Part shown: in pieces, positions 57,818 through 64,000 of the stretch
Position numbering within the stretch: position 1 is the stretch's first letter
How the letters are laid out: each line of letters starts with the position of its first letter
Source of the DNA: Haberlea rhodopensis
Taxonomy: Eukaryota; Streptophyta; Magnoliopsida; Lamiales; Gesneriaceae
DNA length: 64,000 bases
Reading direction: 5' to 3'
NCBI GenBank assembly: GCA_907163345.1
Contig: CAJQUN010000466.1
Span: 310,001 to 374,000 of the forward strand
Program-made: the position numbers and the translations under genes
Notes under the pieces: model-generated
Seen by the model: only the letters and a program-made list of their open reading frames with translations
Database searches by the model: none
Told to the model about the DNA's origin: nothing

Positions 57818-60800
57818 ATATCCCCCACTAAAAGAATTTTGTCCTCGAAATTAGCACCGGTGTATCACGTAACACCCGGGCTACACAACAACATGAAGTC
57901 ATAACCTCGATTCCTGACCATATCAGAATCGTCTTAAAAACCTCGAGAATACTTATCTCATATCAAACTCTGTAACAGAGCGACATAGCAAAACCAACAT
58001 AACACCCAAGAGGCAAAACGTACCTCGATGCGGTTCATCCCAAAAGTCAGTCCCTCATGACTGCAAAACAACCAATACTTACGACCGTAGATCGGACAGT
58101 CATCCTTCGTTCTAATACCACTAGTAAGAACGCATCATGAATGACACCTCAACCGTGAGAACGTTGACCTCGTGTCAACTCTGGAGTGGAATAGACTTCC
58201 AATTCCATCATAACGTCAAAGAGCGTCAGCACAACTCAACGCTAACAACCCAAAAGCAGTTAGTCAACTGAAACTTCAAGGATTCGAATCGCTCCCGATT
58301 CTATCGTAGATATCATCCAATGACATCTCTATCATGACTCACGACGTCTAACATACATCGTTACGGGGGAAACATTACTATACCACGATGTACACATACC
58401 AAACCTGGTCTCCACTTTCAAACCTCCTCCATCGAATGAGCAGTCGCATCATTGCAAGTCAATTTGGGCAACTCACGGCCACAGATTCACACAAAAGACA
58501 TCTCACAAGATTTCCACCTTCGGATATTCCAAGGGTCACATCCTGATCATAAATAAACCATTGAGACTCCACAGAGTTCAAATTCTGAAAGGACATGCAA
58601 TAAACCCATTGCATCCTCAACGCTTGTGTCGACAGCGATACCCAATAAATCCGAATTCCTGCCATCCCTTGATAATCCTAGGATTTAACAATCCAAACTT
58701 GGGAAGGCTATCGCATAACTCGAAGGAAAACACCAATAAGGTAACACCTCAACCCACACAAGATAATCCCTCCTCAAAGGGAGTCAACTAACTCCACGAT
58801 TTTTTCTCATAATTTATCGTGCCATAGAGATTCCCAATCTCAAGGTGTTCCATATCTCTCATCAGAGATTTAACCATCCAAAAATAGCATAACTCTATGC
58901 TTGACAAAAAGGGAATCAATAACTGGCATCCGTACACTCACCGGTATACCTGCCCAAGCACTGACATCACATGCATACTCAAAGTACTTGGCTCGGGTAT
59001 CTACAACATACCCCGAAGCCCCCAAACACGACTGTCAATTCTGAGTCATTCCCATCCAGAGGAGGATGATAATTGACGATCAACAACACGGCGTGATTTC
59101 CAAAATCAACACCACACGTACCAATTTACCGAATCTTTCAAAGATTCCAAATAGGTATAATACTACCTCCTTCCTCACAAGGGAAGTGCTATCGAACTCG
59201 AGATCCATTCTCGAACCACCGTTCGAAAAAAAAACTGGATACAATAACACCCATTGTATCCCAAATACACGGATTCCCCAGATCGAGTCAACGACTTGAT
59301 GACTCTCTTGTTGGTACTCCAACATCATGAACTGTCCCAGACAAGTCTCACCCAGATTAAACATAAACGTATACACGTTTCAGTGAGGCATGCACAACCT
59401 CAACCTCAAATGACGTGGTGACTACTGGAGTCTACCACAATCCACATCGTATCACCTTACGATTTGCCAAACTTGGTTCCAACGTGCAGTATCATAGCCC
59501 CAACAAGCACACTATATCTTCACTACGATATCTGGCTAGCAAAGTGTTGTCTCCATAGGCTCATATCAAGCCCACCAACAACCATATGTTCCATCTCGGT
59601 ATGCCATACCGTACAAACCGTTAGAGTAATGGGTCATCGCCCAACATATCTCTAAATTACCAAGTACAATGGACAACCCGGTGTCCTTGCTCACTTATGA
59701 TGCAATCATAATCCAATAAGATTTATCCCACACCCTCAGGGTGGGTGCAACCATGTCTACCCTACATCACAACACAAGCGAGTAGTTTCCTCAATGACTA
59801 CTCTTACCACCCATCACTTGGCCCTAGCCAAACCAACGAGCATACCCAAGGGTATCATCGCTCGACAATTATTTAACTCTATAACATGATGTGGTACATT
59901 TACCGGTACAATACATCCAATACTCCACCGAGCAAACCTGCTTGGCAAAAAGGTCTCGTCAACTAGTGACCCAGACTCTATCATGTGCTCACCATCGGCA
60001 CTCAAACCATACAACTAAATACATAACATAAATGTATGAGCCATCATAACGACGCTACACGTCTACATAGAACATCCACTATGTCATTGTCATCCCGTGA
60101 CGGTACATGTCAACATATGACTTTGAAACAATATTGTCGACTCGTAACGGTATATGTCGATACACGACGTCTATAATCTCATCGTCAAACACATGGCAGC
60201 ACAAGTAAATCAACACATGATATCCACAATAGTGCTAAATAAACAGTAATATGCCATACCTCATCGCTAACAATATAGCGGCATACCTGTCTCCGTCATC
60301 CAACAGTGGTACGCAATCAGCACCCATCGCTCGTAGGTGGCGTAATCCAGTGTCATGTGCATAGCGGCATAACCCGTCGCTATAGAATCGGGGGCATAAT
60401 CCCTCGTCATAGAGTCAGCGGCATAAAACCTCGCTATAGACATCTGGCGGCATGAACCATCGCCCTAGATGTAGCGGAATGTACCATCGCTATGAATACC
60501 CGGCGGCATAAGTCATCGACAATAGAATAGCGGAATGAGACATCGCTATCAATATATCCGGCGGCAAGAACCATCGCCAATCAATATAGCGGAATGAACC
60601 ATCGCTATCAATACATCTGGCGGAATGAACCATCGCCAATCAATATAGCGGAATGAACCATCGCTATCAATATAGATAATGTGGTTGTTCCGGTCCTGTT
60701 ATAGCAGCGGAATTTTAGGACCCCTCGCTTCGACATATAGTGGCATCATATGATATCCCTCGCTTCGACAATGACAGCGGCATTTTACCTCGCTTAGACA

Positions 60801-61574
60801 TGACAGCGGCAAATATAATATTACCATCGCTTCATATGACAGCGGCAAGTACCTCCCTCGCTCGAATATAACAACTACCAGAACTTCCACTAGCTCCATG
60901 TACCTGCATCCAGGTTAATACCACAGTTCACAATATAATGATCGATATCACATTTCAGTTATAATCACAATATTCCACAATAATCACAATATTCCACTTT
61001 AATCACAATATTCCACATTAATCACTAGAATTGTGACTGTTCCGGTCCCAATACAACAGCGGAATTTTAGGACCCCTTGCTTCGACAATGACAGCGGCAT
61101 GTTACCTCGCTTAGTCATGACAGCGGCAAGTACCTCCCTCGCTCGGAGATAAAGGCTACCGGAACATTCATCAATTCTACCACAATAATCAAGCACAACA
61201 GTTGATTCCATTATCACAATATATATCACTATCATTTCACATATACCATCACATGTAAGGGTTCACTACCCACGATATACATAATCAAAGGTGTAACACG
61301 TTTTACCGTCCGAAGCCCGTACGTCTCACCTTTCCTGATTTTCCCACAAAATCAGATCCCTTAACACATAATGCATGAAGGGCCAGACATCACCATTAAT
61401 GCCATCCCATCTCATGCTACACGATTCCTGCAATCACAATGATTAGCAACACCACTTTTCATATCATAAAAGCACATAACAACTAGTTGTGTCATACAAC
61501 ATTAATGCCATCATGCATAAATATGTGCCATCAATAAGTTCCTAGGCCCTTAACAGCCCCAAAGAGCTAACCTG
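57818..61574 (-). other. Non-coding interior of LARD J
   Basis: Starts with polypurine tract and stem-loop AATTTCG-AGGA-CAAAATT (57835-57852, one G-U). No gag or pol. It shares framework with H, including hairpins at 58827-58841 (GAGATT/AATCTC), 58854-58869 (ATCTCT/AGAGAT) and 59780-59803 (GAGTAGT/ACTACTC). Confidence 0.85.
60256..61160. repeat. CGCT/AGCG repeat block in J interior
   Basis: Alternating units ATCGCTATCAATA and TAGCGGAATGAACC (clearest at 60440-60680), then units like TCGCTTCGACATATAGTGG. Counterpart of the H block in which one unit expanded to the 27-bp array. Confidence 0.85.
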
Positions 61575-61586
61575 GCTCTGATACCA
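61575..61586 (-). promoter_or_regulatory. Primer binding site of LARD J
   Basis: Minus-strand TGGTATCAGAGC, four bases from the LTR at 61591. Confidence 0.94.
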
Positions 61587-61590
61587 CTAA

Positions 61591-64000
61591 TGTAAGGACC
61601 CCAAGCCCTTAACCCTTAATTAGTGTATTAACCACTATGTGTGGCATATGCTTTCAATAAAAAGTCAATCGGGAAGCTCAGATGATACTTTACCATTGAA
61701 TGGCAATTACAAAATTTCTTTAATATTCAACATTAAGATCATCTCTACCCACAATTAGACTCATATGTTCGCCCTTTACCATCCCCTTGGTGCCACTTTT
61801 TACATTGTGGGCTTTTATAAAAATTTGGGCAGAGTCTCCCCATAAATAGAGCTATCCCGAAATGAAAGCACAACACATAATATAATTCCCGGCCAGGGAA
61901 TACACAATACTCAACAGAATACAGAACACAAAGTAAATTCCCAGCCAGGGAAGACACCACACATAAGACGACATAATTGGGTTTCAACACCCACATAATA
62001 CACTAATGACTCTCAAATCATTTAGCAATTCTACCACTAATTGCATGCAAACATATGATGAAAGAGAGAAAGGCTCATGCCTTTATATACAACCCATATA
62101 CAAGAATATCTGTGCTCACATGCGAGCATCATAAATGTGTATATAAACCTCGGGTGTATATAAGTACTCTATACGATACCGTGCTCCATCAAGCCCTGGT
62201 ACCACGATCCTGTGAGTACATCCAATCAACAGCTCGAGCTCAGCTCCACAGCCATCGATGCACCTGTTCACCTGCCCCAACAGAGACAGCCCCCAACGGG
62301 GTGAGCATACCAATACACAAAATCTCATAATCACAATAATGAAATTCATAATTTACAACACAAGTAAATATTAATGAATTTTAAATGATACTCCCTGGAT
62401 GGCAACATCCTCATCCGGGATTCCGTGTACTGTCCCTGTTCTCACAATCATCAAACTCATCAAATCTCATAAATCAGTAAATCAACACATTGATTTAACT
62501 CATAGCATGCCTGATTATCAAGTATCAATAATTAATGATTCCAAATTCATTATACACACAAATATAGATATCTCGATATCTAATATTGATTTTCAACTTT
62601 GCTACCAATCATAGATAGCTCAAATGCCTAGCATTTATTTTACGAATTCTCATTTATACTTAGACATCTCACATGTCTTATAATGAATACATGATTCCTC
62701 GATCATTCTCAGGCATCTCAAATGCCTAGCCTTTATTTTACAAATTCCCATTTATACTTAGACATCTCACATGTCTTATAATGATTACATGGTTCCACGA
62801 TCATTCTCAGGCATCTCGAATGCCCTACAATGGTCATATAAACCCAGTACCCCCATATCTCATATAAGGTCATACTACTCTAGTATTTCACACACTTGTG
62901 CCAGCGATATCAAGACTAGGTCGTCCCATAGTCATATCGACACATATATATATATAACCATACCCACAACCATCTAATGCAATTAAATCACATTATGCAT
63001 TTCACAAATGCTTTCATATAAAGTAATGCTCGTACGTCACACGTACCTTAATCTCCGAAGTCCGAGCCAAACCTTGCTCGAGTCCCATGCCCCGAGGAAC
63101 GATGTGCTAACACGATAATTAATTCACAATTAATAACGAACATGCAACCCATGCTCAAGCACACCCATATCCCTTATATAGAAAATTATTGTCAACCCAT
63201 GACAATTTACCATTTAAAAGACCCGGGGCAGGGCATAAACAGGGAGGGAAAACGAAGGAGATAATATCGAAAAATTGCTCAAGAATTCCCCACAAGTTTT
63301 CGAACCCTCACAACACAAATCGAACCCAATTAAACACCATAATTCATCTAAAACATGAATTAATCAATCAACAACATGAATAATCGTCCCACATGCCAAA
63401 ACCCCCAAAATTCGAATTCAAAGCCCTAAATTCGAACACAAATAAGCATCATAATACATCTAAAACATGTAATACAAGACCCATAACAAGAATCGCCACA
63501 CCCCTGCCAAAACCCCCAAATTCGAACCCACTTCACGCACACATCCAAAAATTCGAACCAATCTTCACACCAACAGCAAGAATTCGAACTAATCGAACAC
63601 AAAATGGCAGGGAAATACACGATAATGACGAAAAAGGGGTAAGGGGGGTTACCCAATCAAAAATCGGAAGGAAAAAGTTCAAAATCGAAGAACCCTATGT
63701 TTTGGGCGTCTGCGTCTTCCAAAAAATCTGACCCCAAAACGCGACGAAACTTCGAATTGGTGGTATGGGAAGGTGCGCCTGGACGAGACAAAGCCAACGG
63801 TAGGTCGGACGCGGCGGATGGCGGCCGGACGGCGGCGGGCGCACGCCTGGAAGCGGCGAGGGTCAAAGGGGATCGGGAATGCGCGGTGCGGGGAGAGAGA
63901 AGGTGACGGGAAAGGTGGGGAAAATGGCTTCCAATAATTAAAATCTCGGGTTCAACTGGTATTTATAGCAAAAATACCCCGAAATACTAATAGCCCCACA
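61591..64000 (-). repeat. 5' LTR of LARD J, truncated by the window edge
   Basis: First 2410 bp (plus order), nearly identical to 55111 onward. Hairpin 63032-63046, TATA box 63958-63969. Most differences from the other LTR cluster in the CpG-rich part (63720-63820). Confidence 0.93.

Larger units (their letters stand above)
55111..64000 (-). mobile_element. LARD element J (5' LTR runs off the window)
   Basis: Minus-strand non-coding element inserted in K; the presumed target copy is GCTCA at 55106-55110, its partner being outside the window. Left (3') LTR 55111-57817, interior 57818-61590, right LTR from 61591. I count about six substitutions over the 2.4 kb of LTR that can be compared (about 0.25%), so it is young. 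Confidence 0.92.

Overview
This window is plant nuclear DNA made almost entirely of nested LTR retrotransposons. I found no host gene, rRNA or tRNA gene. The plant assignment rests on Ty3/gypsy elements of chromovirus type (gag, protease, RT, RNase H, integrase and a C-terminal chromodomain-like segment, best fit Tekay/Del), a Ty1/copia element, primer sites complementary to initiator tRNA-Met, and large retrotransposon derivatives (LARDs: long LTRs around a non-coding interior). The species cannot be named.

Layout of the left nest (1-48316). A copia element (minus strand) enters from the left edge; its 5' LTR starts at 3664 and ends only at 43292 because two insertions split it. The first is gypsy element A (plus, 3761-13027, target duplication GGAAT). 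The second is solo LTR B (14402-43260, duplication TCTAA). B is split by gypsy C (minus, 14997-41751, duplication TACCA), C by gypsy D (minus, 17922-35797, duplication CGTAC), and the 5' LTR of D by LARD H (minus, 26009-34875, duplication CTCGC). The copia element sits in the LTR of gypsy E (43293-44575), E sits in the protease region of gypsy F (44576-47469), and F sits in LARD-family LTR G (47470-48316). That is eight levels: G, F, E, copia, B, C, D, H.

Layout of the right nest (48317-64000). Unassigned sequence (48317-49030) precedes a D-family LTR fragment L (49031-49895). LARD K (plus) starts at 49896 and is cut at 55110 by LARD J (minus, 55111 to beyond the window edge).

Coding state. 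D is closest to intact: gag-protease and pol are separated only by one in-frame UAG. C has one UGA, a changed protease motif, a lost primer binding site and the D insertion. A has four frameshifts, one UGA and an 84-bp deletion of the protease active site. The copia frame is open to the window edge apart from two stops. H, J and K encode nothing recognisable but share the primer site, LTR ends and pre-polypurine stem-loop of the gypsy elements, so they probably depend on them in trans.

The most unusual content is non-coding. All five LTR families carry a GTACGT/ACGTAC hairpin that overlaps a good 5' splice site, followed 0.5-0.8 kb later by a 3' splice-site-like arm of a long-range inverted repeat. 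Autonomous LTRs carry arrays of GATCGATC palindromes, whereas LARD LTRs carry TTCGAA arrays, a strong TATA box, a CpG-rich block and covarying CAGGAT-loop hairpins. LARD interiors are packed with short perfect inverted repeats kept between families. These structural claims come from reading by eye and need folding, alignment and RNA data.
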